Assembly (NCBI GenBank): GCA_028277515.1
Contig: JANQGC010000332.1
Coordinates: 5,322-69,321, forward strand
Direction of reading: 5' to 3'
DNA from: Anaerolineae bacterium
Lineage (GTDB): Bacteria > Chloroflexota > Anaerolineae > Promineifilales > Promineifilaceae
Length of the DNA: 64,000 nt
This document shows positions 53,058 to 61,842 of this stretch, in pieces. The position numbers and the translations under genes are program-made. The notes under the pieces are model-generated. The model was given only the letters and a program-made list of their open reading frames with translations. It did not search any database and was not told where the DNA came from. Positions within the stretch are counted from its first letter, which is position 1; the number at the start of each line of letters is the position of its first letter.

Positions 53058-53127
53058 AGGTTTGTCAATTTACTCTGTGGGATTTCCAGAGGTAAAGGAA
53101 AAAATTGACAAACCTTTCGAATATTTG
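53058..53127 (+). repeat. 14-bp inverted repeat including the 26-nt element
   Basis: AGGTTTGTCAATTT (53058-53071) pairs perfectly with AAATTGACAAACCT (53102-53115). The right arm extends to 53127 as the 26-nt element that is identical to 7265-7290 on the other strand. The right arm carries TTGACA at 53105-53110, with GCTAAT 17 nt after it, and could be the promoter of the M1 peptidase; if so, the mRNA would have almost no leader. A 14-bp pair argues for a mobile or processed repeat. Confidence 0.65.
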
Positions 53128-53152
53128 GCTAATAAGTCAAAAGGAAAAGGTC

Positions 53153-55003
53153 TTGAAAAAGATAAATCTGGCTCTATTACTGTTGTCATTGTTCCTGCTT
53201 CAAAGTTGTTTGTCTAATACTCCAGATATCGAGCAAAGGATAACCCCTTTATCTCCAACTGAATCTGGCGATTTGTCACCAACTGAAAGCTCACCAATTC
53301 CGACAATTGAAGATACTCAACCACCTCCGACAGTAGTGCCGTCTCCTCAAGCGACGGATACCAGCATTCCTCCAACAGTTGAGCCATCTCCACAAGCCAC
53401 AAATACTAGCGTCCCCCCATCAGTAGAGCCAGCCCCGGAAGCGACAGATACCAGCATTTCTCTAACAGTAGAGCCGTCTCCACAAGCCACAGATACCAGC
53501 GTTCCCCCAACGGTAGAACCGTCTCCACAAGCTACAAATACCATAGTTCCTCCAACGGTAGAGCCGTCCCCACAAGCTGTCGATCCCGATGCCCCGCACC
53601 AACCTTCACTTTTCAACATCGCCTGGGATAATAAGGAAATTTTCGCTGCCAATCTCATCGATCAAGAAGAGGGAATTTTAGATGAGCTGGGTGGCGCGAG
53701 TATTTATCATCTCATGGTGGAGATTGCGGACCTAACCACTGTGAACGGCCGAATGGAGGTACGTTACAGCAACCAGGAATCAACACCCTTGGATGAAATC
53801 TATTTTCACCTTTTTCCCGGCCAACTAGGCGGTTTCATCACAACAGAAAATGTCACAGTGAACAAACAACCGGTGGAGGCCATCAACGAATCGACGGTGC
53901 TGCGTGTCCCTCTTCCCTCTGCCATTCAGCCGGGCGAGGAAGTAACAGTAGGTATAGATTTCACAACGACCGTACCGGTCGAAGATACCATTAAATATAA
54001 CATTTTAGCATATGGTGAGGATATATTAGCCCTGGCCCATTTTTATCCTATGGTCGCCGTCTACGATGATGAAGGCTGGCAAATTGAGCCATCTCCCCCA
54101 CATGGTGACGAAACTTATGCCGACATGAGTTATTACCTGGTACAGGTAACAGCTCCACAGGAGCAGGTCATTGCGGCCAGCGGTACGGATGTGAACAAAG
54201 CAGAAACCAATGGCGTCCAAATTAAGACAATTGTTGCCGGACCGGTGCGGGATTTTTACATGGTTATGAGCGATAGATTTTCGGTCGTGAGCAATACTGT
54301 TGGCTCAATCGAGATCAACAGCTATGCGCCGCAACGATTAATGGATGGCGCTCAATTTGCTCTTGATGTTACATCGCAAGCAGTGCAAAGTTTCACCAAT
54401 CGCTTTGGCCCATATCCTTATAGCGAACTGGATGTTGTTAGCACGCCGACTTTAGCCTTGGGAGTAGAGTATCCGGGGATTTTTGTCAACGCCGTGCGTA
54501 TATATGATCTAGAAGAAACGACATCCGGAACCTCTAACGTTGCATATTTAGAAAGCACGACGGCGCATGAGACTGCCCATCAATGGTTCTATAATTTAGT
54601 CGGTAACGATCAGTTAAATGAACCTTGGCTCGATGAAGCGATCACACAGTATGCAACGTGGACATATTTTATCGACCGCTATGGTGAACAAGCTGCTCAA
54701 GGGTTTTACGATAGCCTGGAAGGACGCTGGTCCCGCACCGGATTCGCAGATATCCCAATTGGTTTGCCCGCTGAGGATTATAGCGGGGCAGAATATGGGG
54801 CCATCGTATACGGCCGAGGACCCATCTTCCTAAATGAATTAGCCATGACAATAGGGCAGGAGACCTTTGACCAATTCTTGCGCGATTATGTTCAAACCTA
54901 TCGTTGGCAAATCGCTACGACCGAAGAATTTCAATCACTGGCTGAAACACATTGTAACTGCGACTTAACCGATCTTTTTAACGAATGGGTTTATGCCCAG
55001 TAG
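53153..55003 (+). CDS. M1-family zinc aminopeptidase, secreted lipoprotein
   Basis: From TTG 53153 the product has about 616 residues. The signal LALLLLSLFLLQSC is a lipoprotein signal, followed by a stalk of six 16-residue repeats of the form PTVEPSPQATDTS. Then come a beta-sandwich domain (about residues 150-330) and the M1 catalytic domain. The zinc motif is HETAHQW (about residues 472-478) with the distal Glu in EPWLDEAITQYATW. It probably cleaves peptides outside the cell, though the GxMEN exopeptidase motif is not obvious (GVEYPG stands there), so specificity is uncertain. AAGGAAAAGG precedes the TTG. An earlier in-frame TTG at 53105 lies in the 26-nt repeat and is rejected. Confidence 0.85.
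   Translation: MKKINLALLLLSLFLLQSCLSNTPDIEQRITPLSPTESGDLSPTESSPIPTIEDTQPPPTVVPSPQATDTSIPPTVEPSPQATNTSVPPSVEPAPEATDTSISLTVEPSPQATDTSVPPTVEPSPQATNTIVPPTVEPSPQAVDPDAPHQPSLFNIAWDNKEIFAANLIDQEEGILDELGGASIYHLMVEIADLTTVNGRMEVRYSNQESTPLDEIYFHLFPGQLGGFITTENVTVNKQPVEAINESTVLRVPLPSAIQPGEEVTVGIDFTTTVPVEDTIKYNILAYGEDILALAHFYPMVAVYDDEGWQIEPSPPHGDETYADMSYYLVQVTAPQEQVIAASGTDVNKAETNGVQIKTIVAGPVRDFYMVMSDRFSVVSNTVGSIEINSYAPQRLMDGAQFALDVTSQAVQSFTNRFGPYPYSELDVVSTPTLALGVEYPGIFVNAVRIYDLEETTSGTSNVAYLESTTAHETAHQWFYNLVGNDQLNEPWLDEAITQYATWTYFIDRYGEQAAQGFYDSLEGRWSRTGFADIPIGLPAEDYSGAEYGAIVYGRGPIFLNELAMTIGQETFDQFLRDYVQTYRWQIATTEEFQSLAETHCNCDLTDLFNEWVYAQ
53324..53581 (+). repeat. 48-nt tandem repeats coding the stalk
   Basis: Five to six degenerate units of 48 nt, each coding about 16 residues with CCAACGGTAGAGCCGTC and ACAAGC(T/C)AC blocks, form the Pro/Thr stalk of the M1 lipoprotein. 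Copies differ at several positions, so this is an old tandem array. Confidence 0.8.
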
Positions 55004-55062
55004 GTTTTTGATTCCTTTATGGCCCGGCCTCCTTTACAAGGAGGAAAACCCTTACGATAAGG

Positions 55063-58000
55063 ATGAATAAGAACAAAAGAATCGGCTGGCTTTCGCTCAG
55101 CCTGGTGACAGCCCTCATTTTTCTGGGAGCTTTATTCAGTCTCCCGAATCATGTATTTGGCTCTCCTTCGTCATTCCCAAATTTAATTCAATCCGACCCC
55201 AAAATTGATGACGCCCTGATAGAGGCCATTGAATCCGCCCAGCCCAGCCAGGAAATTCGATATATTGCTTACTTCGCCTCTGAAACATCATTGGATCTGG
55301 ATTCTCTACCATTAAAGGATGATGCACGACGCCCAATCATCGTTTCCAGGCTTAAGGAAACGGCCGCATCCTCCCAGGCCACCCTTCTAAAACAGTTAGA
55401 TGTCTTGAAATTAGAGGGGCACATTTCAAATTATTCCTCTCTCTGGATCATCAACGCCATTGCCATAAATGGATCGCCGGCTTCTGTAGAAATTGCGGCC
55501 AAACATCCTGGTGTGCAGCGCATTGAGCTTGACCAGGCGCATAGATATTTCGATCATCCTGCGCTCAAAAATTTTTCGGCAGTGGACAACGCGTTACAAA
55601 GCCCAACCGTTTCACCCGCCTGGGGCGTACAGCGGATTCAAGCGGACAAAGTTTGGCGCGAACTTGGCATTCGCGGCCAGGGCGCAACAGTTGCCGTAGT
55701 TGATACCGGGGTCGATCTTTTCCACCCTGATTTAGTTGATAATTATCGGGGTAACCTGGGTAATGGAACCTTTTCCCATGAGAAGAATTGGTACCATACA
55801 AGTGTTTCCACAAGCACGATGCCTTTTGATTTCCATGGCCACGGCACCCATGTTACCGGCTCGGCAGTCGGCGCCAATGGCATTGGCGTCGCCCCCGGTG
55901 CAAAATGGATCGCTGTAGCCATCACCGACGAAAGTGGGTTGATCCATGACAGCAGTGTGCACAAGGCATTCCAATGGCTGCTTGCTCCAGGAGGTGATCC
56001 GGCGGCAGCCCCTGATGTTGTAAACAATTCCTGGGGTGGTGCTGGAGATAGAACGGAATTTCAGCAAGATGTTGAAATATTACACGCTGCCGGCATCATC
56101 ACTGTTTTCGCCGCAGGAAATGCAGGTCCTGCACCGGGTACTATCCTCTCCCCGGCCAGCTTCCCCGGCACGCTAGCTGCCGGCGCCAGCGACGATTTGA
56201 ATCGGCCGGCCTGGTTCTCCGGACGCGGACCGTCCCCCTTAACCAATGAAAATAAACCCCTTCTCGTCGCTCCAGGAACGCAAATTCTTTCCGCGATGCC
56301 AGGCGGTGCTTATGCGCGGCAAAGCGGAACTTCAATGTCCGCTCCCCATGTGGCCGGCACTATTGCCCTCATGCTTTCGGCCGACCCGGCCATGAATCGA
56401 TCTCAAGTTATCCAAACCTTAACCGAAACGGCGACTCCGCTTGCTTCTAACCATCCAAACAGCAACAGCGGGTGGGGATTGCTCGATGCCTTCAGCGCAG
56501 TCTTGTCTCGCCAAAATCATGGGGTCATAAGCGGCAGGGTTTCAGATGGAGAAAAAGGGTTAGACAAGATCCAGGTCTCCATCTGGGACGATGATGGATT
56601 GCAATTAACGAAAATGAGCGATGAAAGCGGCCGCTTCTCTTTTCTTTTTCCCCCAGGATCATATAGATTGAGTACCCAGGCATTTGGCTTTGCAGACTTA
56701 GAAACGGCCGCTTTCCAGGTAGAGGCTGGTGCCAGGATTCATCATGAATTGACCTTGCAAAAACAGCCGGGCAGTCTGCTGCAAGGCATCGTCTCCGACA
56801 ATCAAGGGCCGATGGTTGATGTCACTATCACCATACCCGGCACCCCAATTGCGTTAAAAACCGATGCCGAAGGGAAATATCAAACCAACCTTCCTCAAGG
56901 AGATTACACACTCATCATCCAGAAAGCAGGATACCGGCTAATAAATGAAACCATCCGGGTCAATGCCAGTCAAGAATACACGCTGAATGTCAGGATGGAT
57001 ACGGGTCCCTCAATCCTTTTAGTTGACAGTGGTCAGTGGCAATATGTTAGCGCTTCAAATTATTATCGCCATGCCTTACGAGATACAGGCTACAGCAGCG
57101 ACAGTTGGGTCATCGCCGATCCCAATAACTCACTACCAACACTGCAAGATTTACTGCCCTACGACATCGTGATCTGGTCCGCACCAAATGATTCACCTGT
57201 TCGGCTGGCGGTAAATGACACCTTAATCCAATATCTGAATCAAGGTGGGAACTTGCTTATAAGCGGGCAAAATTTAGCGAGCCTTGACGGCCGTGCGGGG
57301 TTTGAAGAAAGCTGGTTCCTCAGGAAGTTGGAGGGGGTATTCGTTGATGAACTCAATCTTAGCGGAGCGGAATCAAACATCATGGGCGTCGAAGGCTCCC
57401 AATTTTTTGACCTCAATGTCACCTTAAACGGTCAAAATAGCGCAAAAAATCAAGAATCGCCTGACCTGGTAGAGCCAAGGCCGAACTCATTTTCAGAACC
57501 GATTATTATCAATAAAGAAGGAATGGCGATGGGGTTGCAATCCGGCTTCTGTGAACCTTACCGTATTGTATATCTCGGTTTTGGATTAGAGGGTGTGAAC
57601 CAGACAAGTGCGCGCGCTGAACTCCTAAAGCGCTCTTTGGACACCTTGCTGGCACCAAGAAATCCCAGCGGTGTGGGTTGGATAGCGGAACGAGATCGAG
57701 AACTGGTCATTCCAGGTCAGCAGTTGGCTCTGGATATAGAACTGCAAAATTTTAGCGAATTGATAACCGACACGTTCGACATCACCCTGGCCGGCAACGG
57801 TTGGACTGGCGATCTGATCACGCAAACTCTCACGTTAGAGCCTTGCCAGGTAGGACAAACATCCTTGATTATGAACATACCGGAAGATGCTTTGATGGAT
57901 GAGGTTCATGAAGTTGAATTAACAGCCGTTTCCCAATCGAACCCACAATCCAGCAGCAAATTAAACCTCGAACTCAAAACTCCTGGTCAAATTTTACTTG

Positions 58001-59367
58001 TCGATGATGACCGATTCTTCGATGGCGCTCCCCCCTACCGATCCGCGTTAGAAACGTTGAACCTTAACTTTGATGTTTGGGACACGGAAGGAAAAGATTT
58101 AAAGCCAAACATCCTTCAATCAGATCTTTTAAATGCCTATGAAATTGTCATCTGGTTTACCGGTTACGATTGGCATGCGCCGGTAACTCAAGAGGAGAAT
58201 TTCGCTCTTACAACGTATCTGCGCCAGGGCGGCCGATTATTTTTAAGCAGCCAGGATTATCTTTTTTATAATCTCCATAGTTCTCTAACCCGTGAGTTGG
58301 GCATCGTTGATTACCAGGAAACCATAACCCCGACGGTTGTTTATGCCGAACCCACACTTGCACTGCCGGCAGACCTGGCAGGTCCACTACCTCTTTCATA
58401 CAGCCCTTACCAAAATTTCAGCGACGGTCTCATTCCTTCCGCAGAAAGTGTGCCCTTTTTCTGGCATAATCAAGGTATGGCGGCAGGTGTCGGGCGATCT
58501 GAGGGAACCCCCGGCCGTTCCCTGTTTTGGGGCTTCCCATTTGAAACCTTGCCCGCTAATCAGCATGCGGCCGCCATGAATGGGGTGATGGGCTGGCTTA
58601 CGGATTGGGGTGATTCCACACTTGAGATTGACCGGCAGCGCGGCGCATTGGGCGAAACCAGAACCTATACCTTAACCTTGCAAAATGGAGATTTATCCCG
58701 ATCCAACGCTGTGGCAATCACCAACACTTTACCAGCCGGGCTTCAACTGCAAATTGAAACCCTGGCCGGAGATGCCGGTTATAACGCCAACAAACAGCAA
58801 ATTACCTGGCAGGGAACCCTTGAGCCTGGGGAAAGTCATCAAATCATCTACCAGGTGCAAGCCGACAACGCCGTTCAACCCGGCGCAAAATTGGTCAATC
58901 GGGTGGAAATTTATGACCCCCAACAAGGTTTTTCCTTTGAAAAATCAATTCCTACATGGTTCAATGTCCCTGATCTGAGCCAATCGCAAATAAAATCTCA
59001 AGCAGCACCAGGACCTCTGTCGGGGATTATCACTTATTCATTGTCTCTTCAAAACGATACCCCTATCGAAGCCAGGAACATCACGGCAACGCTTCGCCTG
59101 CCGGACAGTCTGCATCCGTTGACAGAAACCCTGGCCACCAATCTGGGTAATATTGACTTGCTCGACCACAATATTATTTGGAATGGATCTATTGCAAAAA
59201 GGCAGGATGTAACGGCCACCCTGGTGTTAACGCGATCAACGTTTCTTGATTTTTGGCTGCCGGCAACGACCGTCATTGAGGATGGACTAACAGACCCACT
59301 GATACGACATGATTTGCAATATCTTCCCCCCTACCAATCCTTTTTCCCTGTTTTTCCAGTTGAATGA
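55063..59367 (+). CDS. Secreted multidomain subtilisin-like (S8) peptidase
   Basis: This 1434-residue protein has a signal sequence (about 8-33) and a propeptide-like region, then the S8 catalytic domain with Asp214 (VAVVDTGVDLFHPD), His260 (HGHGTHVTGSAVG), the oxyanion Asn (NNSWGGAG) and Ser424 (SGTSMSAPHVAGT). After about residue 490 come two carboxypeptidase-regulatory-like domains (GVISGRVSDG; GSLLQGIVSD), two copies of a domain starting ILLVDSGQW / ILLVDDDRFF with LNQGGNLLISGQ / LRQGGRLFLSSQ, and two DUF11-like beta-sandwiches. It ends in YQSFFPVFPVE. It probably degrades protein outside the cell. It begins 60 nt after the M1 gene, with AAGGAGGAAA about 20 nt upstream. Confidence 0.92.
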   Translation: MNKNKRIGWLSLSLVTALIFLGALFSLPNHVFGSPSSFPNLIQSDPKIDDALIEAIESAQPSQEIRYIAYFASETSLDLDSLPLKDDARRPIIVSRLKETAASSQATLLKQLDVLKLEGHISNYSSLWIINAIAINGSPASVEIAAKHPGVQRIELDQAHRYFDHPALKNFSAVDNALQSPTVSPAWGVQRIQADKVWRELGIRGQGATVAVVDTGVDLFHPDLVDNYRGNLGNGTFSHEKNWYHTSVSTSTMPFDFHGHGTHVTGSAVGANGIGVAPGAKWIAVAITDESGLIHDSSVHKAFQWLLAPGGDPAAAPDVVNNSWGGAGDRTEFQQDVEILHAAGIITVFAAGNAGPAPGTILSPASFPGTLAAGASDDLNRPAWFSGRGPSPLTNENKPLLVAPGTQILSAMPGGAYARQSGTSMSAPHVAGTIALMLSADPAMNRSQVIQTLTETATPLASNHPNSNSGWGLLDAFSAVLSRQNHGVISGRVSDGEKGLDKIQVSIWDDDGLQLTKMSDESGRFSFLFPPGSYRLSTQAFGFADLETAAFQVEAGARIHHELTLQKQPGSLLQGIVSDNQGPMVDVTITIPGTPIALKTDAEGKYQTNLPQGDYTLIIQKAGYRLINETIRVNASQEYTLNVRMDTGPSILLVDSGQWQYVSASNYYRHALRDTGYSSDSWVIADPNNSLPTLQDLLPYDIVIWSAPNDSPVRLAVNDTLIQYLNQGGNLLISGQNLASLDGRAGFEESWFLRKLEGVFVDELNLSGAESNIMGVEGSQFFDLNVTLNGQNSAKNQESPDLVEPRPNSFSEPIIINKEGMAMGLQSGFCEPYRIVYLGFGLEGVNQTSARAELLKRSLDTLLAPRNPSGVGWIAERDRELVIPGQQLALDIELQNFSELITDTFDITLAGNGWTGDLITQTLTLEPCQVGQTSLIMNIPEDALMDEVHEVELTAVSQSNPQSSSKLNLELKTPGQILLVDDDRFFDGAPPYRSALETLNLNFDVWDTEGKDLKPNILQSDLLNAYEIVIWFTGYDWHAPVTQEENFALTTYLRQGGRLFLSSQDYLFYNLHSSLTRELGIVDYQETITPTVVYAEPTLALPADLAGPLPLSYSPYQNFSDGLIPSAESVPFFWHNQGMAAGVGRSEGTPGRSLFWGFPFETLPANQHAAAMNGVMGWLTDWGDSTLEIDRQRGALGETRTYTLTLQNGDLSRSNAVAITNTLPAGLQLQIETLAGDAGYNANKQQITWQGTLEPGESHQIIYQVQADNAVQPGAKLVNRVEIYDPQQGFSFEKSIPTWFNVPDLSQSQIKSQAAPGPLSGIITYSLSLQNDTPIEARNITATLRLPDSLHPLTETLATNLGNIDLLDHNIIWNGSIAKRQDVTATLVLTRSTFLDFWLPATTVIEDGLTDPLIRHDLQYLPPYQSFFPVFPVE

Positions 59368-59396
59368 TAACCCCGGATTTTAAGACAGCTCCCACT

Positions 59397-59870
59397 TCAA
59401 ACGGCATCGACATACCTGGCCCTGGTAAGCCGTACAAGATCGGCCGCTGCCAACGATACCTGAAAACCACGCTGCCCGGCGCTCACCGTAATTTGGTTGA
59501 GACCCTCGGCCGATTGATCAATATAAATAACGAATCCGCGATTAATCAACGCCAGTGCCGAAATGCCCCCAACTTGCAGTCCTGTCAGGCGCTCGGCCTC
59601 TTTTTGAGTGGCCATTTTCAATTTCTTTTCCTTCACTGCTTTTGCCATTTTTTTGAGATTTAGCTGTTGATCGGCCGGGATCATAACCAGCATCGGTTTT
59701 GCGGGTGCACTTCTTGATACAACGAGGGTCTTGAACACCTGCGATGGCGGAAGATTGAGCGCCGATGCCACCTGCTCAGCATCGCGCAATGAAGGGTGAT
59801 AAGTTAACCCTTCGTAGGGTATATTTTTACCCTCAAGAAGTTTCATGGCCAGGGTCTTTTGTTTACTCAT
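59397..59870 (-). CDS. ybaK: Cys-tRNA(Pro)/(Cys) deacylase, YbaK/EbsC family
   Basis: The 157-residue protein is a stand-alone editing domain of the YbaK type that hydrolyses mischarged Cys-tRNA(Pro). Features are the N-terminal KTLAMKLLEGKNIPYEGLTY, the catalytic Lys region QVFKTLVVSR, and the closing GGISALAL and IYIDQSAEG segments that frame the pocket. Length and order are normal. ATG 59868-59870 lies 20 nt downstream of the glycoside-hydrolase-like gene, and the two are read in the same direction. Assignment to YbaK instead of the related ProX rests on the sequence style and is fairly firm. Confidence 0.92.
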   Translation of the reverse strand: MSKQKTLAMKLLEGKNIPYEGLTYHPSLRDAEQVASALNLPPSQVFKTLVVSRSAPAKPMLVMIPADQQLNLKKMAKAVKEKKLKMATQKEAERLTGLQVGGISALALINRGFVIYIDQSAEGLNQITVSAGQRGFQVSLAAADLVRLTRARYVDAV

Positions 59871-59890
59871 GTCTTAACATCCCGTTTTCT

Positions 59891-61615
59891 TCAACCGCGT
59901 CCACGCCTTACAAGCAGGACAACAATACCGGCAGCAACCAAAATTGCCAATAACGGGATAAGCAAAGAAAGTGAATTACCCTGGCTCCTGATATCTTCAG
60001 GAGGGTCAATGACTGTGGTAGCTGTTGGAGGTAGTGCTGTTTCACTGTTTGTCGGCGTTGGGCTGGGTGTATTCGTTGGCGTTTGGGTTGGCGTAGCCGT
60101 CGGTGTAGGTGTTGGTGTCAATGTGGCCGTTGGACTGGGTGTAATCGTTGGCGTTTGAGTTGGCGTAGCCGTCGGTGTCGGCCAGGGCGTATACGTGGCA
60201 GTAATTTCCGGCATCGGCGTTAAGGTTACCAGTGTGGGGGACTGAACGACGACAGGGAGATCCCCTGACAGCTCAGCACCTTGTTCAACCAGGAATAGGG
60301 GTGGGCCACCAATATCACAGGCATCAGAGCACCGTGCTCCCTCCAAATAAATCTCATACCGGCTTTCTCGGTCCGCTCGGATCACTTCTTTATTTCCAAG
60401 AAAATCGACAACTTCGGCCGAATTTTGCAGCGCCGGCACCTGCAAGATAACCGCTCGATCGCGCCTGGCCCAAATGACCCTGGTAACTGCATGCGGCAGC
60501 TCGAAGGTGACGATGATGTAATCTCTTTCTCCCTGAATATCAGCCACATTAACAAATCCCGCTAACTGCTCAATCGTCGTCTTATATGCCAGGTAAGCGG
60601 GCCTTGGAGAATAATCCGGCCGCAATATGCCAAATGATTCTCCCCCCTCCGGCAGCAGAATATCAATTAACTTATAAACACCGATGCGCTGTGCCCCGGC
60701 GCCAAAACCTAGAGCATGTGCCTGGATGATGTACCAGGCCTGCTGGTCCAGATCTACCTGGAATTGTGGCCGCTCCACCGGCCACCAGGGATCGAGATTA
60801 GGCGCCGCATTGGTTTCATTTATCCAAATAGGTTTATCTAAATCATATTCTTGTTGTTTTTCATCCACCAATCGGAGCAGTTCAGCCACGGTTTCAACTC
60901 GGAAATAAATATGCAGAGAAATAGCGTCAAAATAGAAGTCGTTTTCGGCCGCATCCGGATCGGCTGTTATAGTCTCAAAAAGCGCATCCAAATAAGTTGG
61001 ATCATGCCAATAGGAATAACCGGCCAGAAGAATAACAGTCTGTGGATCATGCTCTTTAGCGATCAGGTAGGCTACCTGTAGCAAACGCACATAATCTTCA
61101 ACCGTCCCATCGAATTCGTGACCATAGACCCCTTCTTCAATTTCCGGTTCATTCCAGATAATCCAATGATGCACGCCTCTTGGACCATAGTATTGAACAA
61201 CACGCCGGATGTAATTGGCCCAAAGATTATCCGGATCGTCGTGCGGTAAATATAAGCCACGCGGCACGCCCGAAAATGGGGGACCGTCCGTAGCCCAAGC
61301 CGGTGTGTTTTTTAGCAAACCCACGACCTGCCGGTCCTGCTGCCGGGCCTCAACCAACCACTCTTCTAATACGTGCAGGGTATTCCAATCATCGGCATCT
61401 TTTGGCTGGATCTCGTTCCAATAAAAAAGGATACGCTCCCAACCAACCCCCGCTTCGGCCGCTTCTTCAGCAGCCCAGAAGGACTCAATAGCGCCAAACC
61501 GGGGATCGATGGGTTGTTGGCGACCGTCGTCATCCTCTTGAGCCAGCCCCCCGACCGTCCAAAATCCCAAAAGCAAAAAAATAATAAGAAATAAGAAGCT
61601 AATCTTTCTCTGCAA
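59891..61615 (-). CDS. Membrane-anchored glycoside-hydrolase-like protein
   Basis: The 574-residue protein has a signal segment (about 5-24), a TIM-barrel-like catalytic part (about 40-350), a beta-rich part (to about 465), a Thr/Pro-rich stalk (about 470-545) and a C-terminal membrane helix with basic tail (LIPLLAILVAAGIVVLLVRRGRG is the last part, here only noted as about 549-574). Candidate acid/base Glu is in HHWIIWNEPEIEEG and nucleophile Glu in KPIWINETNAAPN, as in GH39/GH5-like enzymes. The substrate is unknown. The start is TTG 61613-61615 with GGAAA about 9 nt upstream. It resembles the lipid-anchored protein at 1173-2519 but has the anchor at the other end. Confidence 0.75.
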   Translation of the reverse strand: MQRKISFLFLIIFLLLGFWTVGGLAQEDDDGRQQPIDPRFGAIESFWAAEEAAEAGVGWERILFYWNEIQPKDADDWNTLHVLEEWLVEARQQDRQVVGLLKNTPAWATDGPPFSGVPRGLYLPHDDPDNLWANYIRRVVQYYGPRGVHHWIIWNEPEIEEGVYGHEFDGTVEDYVRLLQVAYLIAKEHDPQTVILLAGYSYWHDPTYLDALFETITADPDAAENDFYFDAISLHIYFRVETVAELLRLVDEKQQEYDLDKPIWINETNAAPNLDPWWPVERPQFQVDLDQQAWYIIQAHALGFGAGAQRIGVYKLIDILLPEGGESFGILRPDYSPRPAYLAYKTTIEQLAGFVNVADIQGERDYIIVTFELPHAVTRVIWARRDRAVILQVPALQNSAEVVDFLGNKEVIRADRESRYEIYLEGARCSDACDIGGPPLFLVEQGAELSGDLPVVVQSPTLVTLTPMPEITATYTPWPTPTATPTQTPTITPSPTATLTPTPTPTATPTQTPTNTPSPTPTNSETALPPTATTVIDPPEDIRSQGNSLSLLIPLLAILVAAGIVVLLVRRGRG

Positions 61616-61664
61616 CTAAAGGTTTCCTTACAATATCAGGATTTTCAGCAGTTGGTTTTGTAAC

Positions 61665-61682
61665 CGCGATTTCGCAATCGCG
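61665..61682. repeat. Hairpin CGCGATT / AATCGCG
   Basis: Seven-base arms 61665-61671 and 61676-61682 around TCGC lie in the divergent gap between the glycoside-hydrolase-like gene and the cytochrome. Flanking TGTAACC resembles the GTAACC of the repeat at 42647. Confidence 0.6.
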
Positions 61683-61733
61683 TTTTGTGGAAAACCAGAA
61701 AACCCCGCGTGTAATATGCATCAGCAAACGAGC

Positions 61734-61747
61734 GGGATTATAATCCC
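61734..61747 (+). promoter_or_regulatory. Perfect palindrome GGGATTATAATCCC containing TATAAT
   Basis: A perfect 14-nt palindrome, 61734-61747, overlaps a TATAAT box at 61739-61744 and lies 96 nt before the cytochrome start. No good -35 box is 17 nt upstream, so it is either an operator or a chance palindrome. Confidence 0.35.
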
Positions 61748-61842
61748 AATGTTTAGTAAACGGTAATGACAACCAGGAATTATCATGGAGTACGACCAGC
61801 ACATCATCAGCCGGAAAAAACGGCCGAAGGAGAATATCGAGT

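Noticed and set aside
53105..53152. Longer start (TTG 53105) for the M1 peptidase
   Set aside because: It lies within the 26-nt repeat and would put 16 polar residues before the signal peptide; TTG 53153 has AAGGAAAAGG.
59859..60158. Plus-strand Val/Gly-rich open frame
   Set aside because: Opposite the Thr/Pro stalk of the glycoside-hydrolase-like gene; same artefact of low-complexity sequence.
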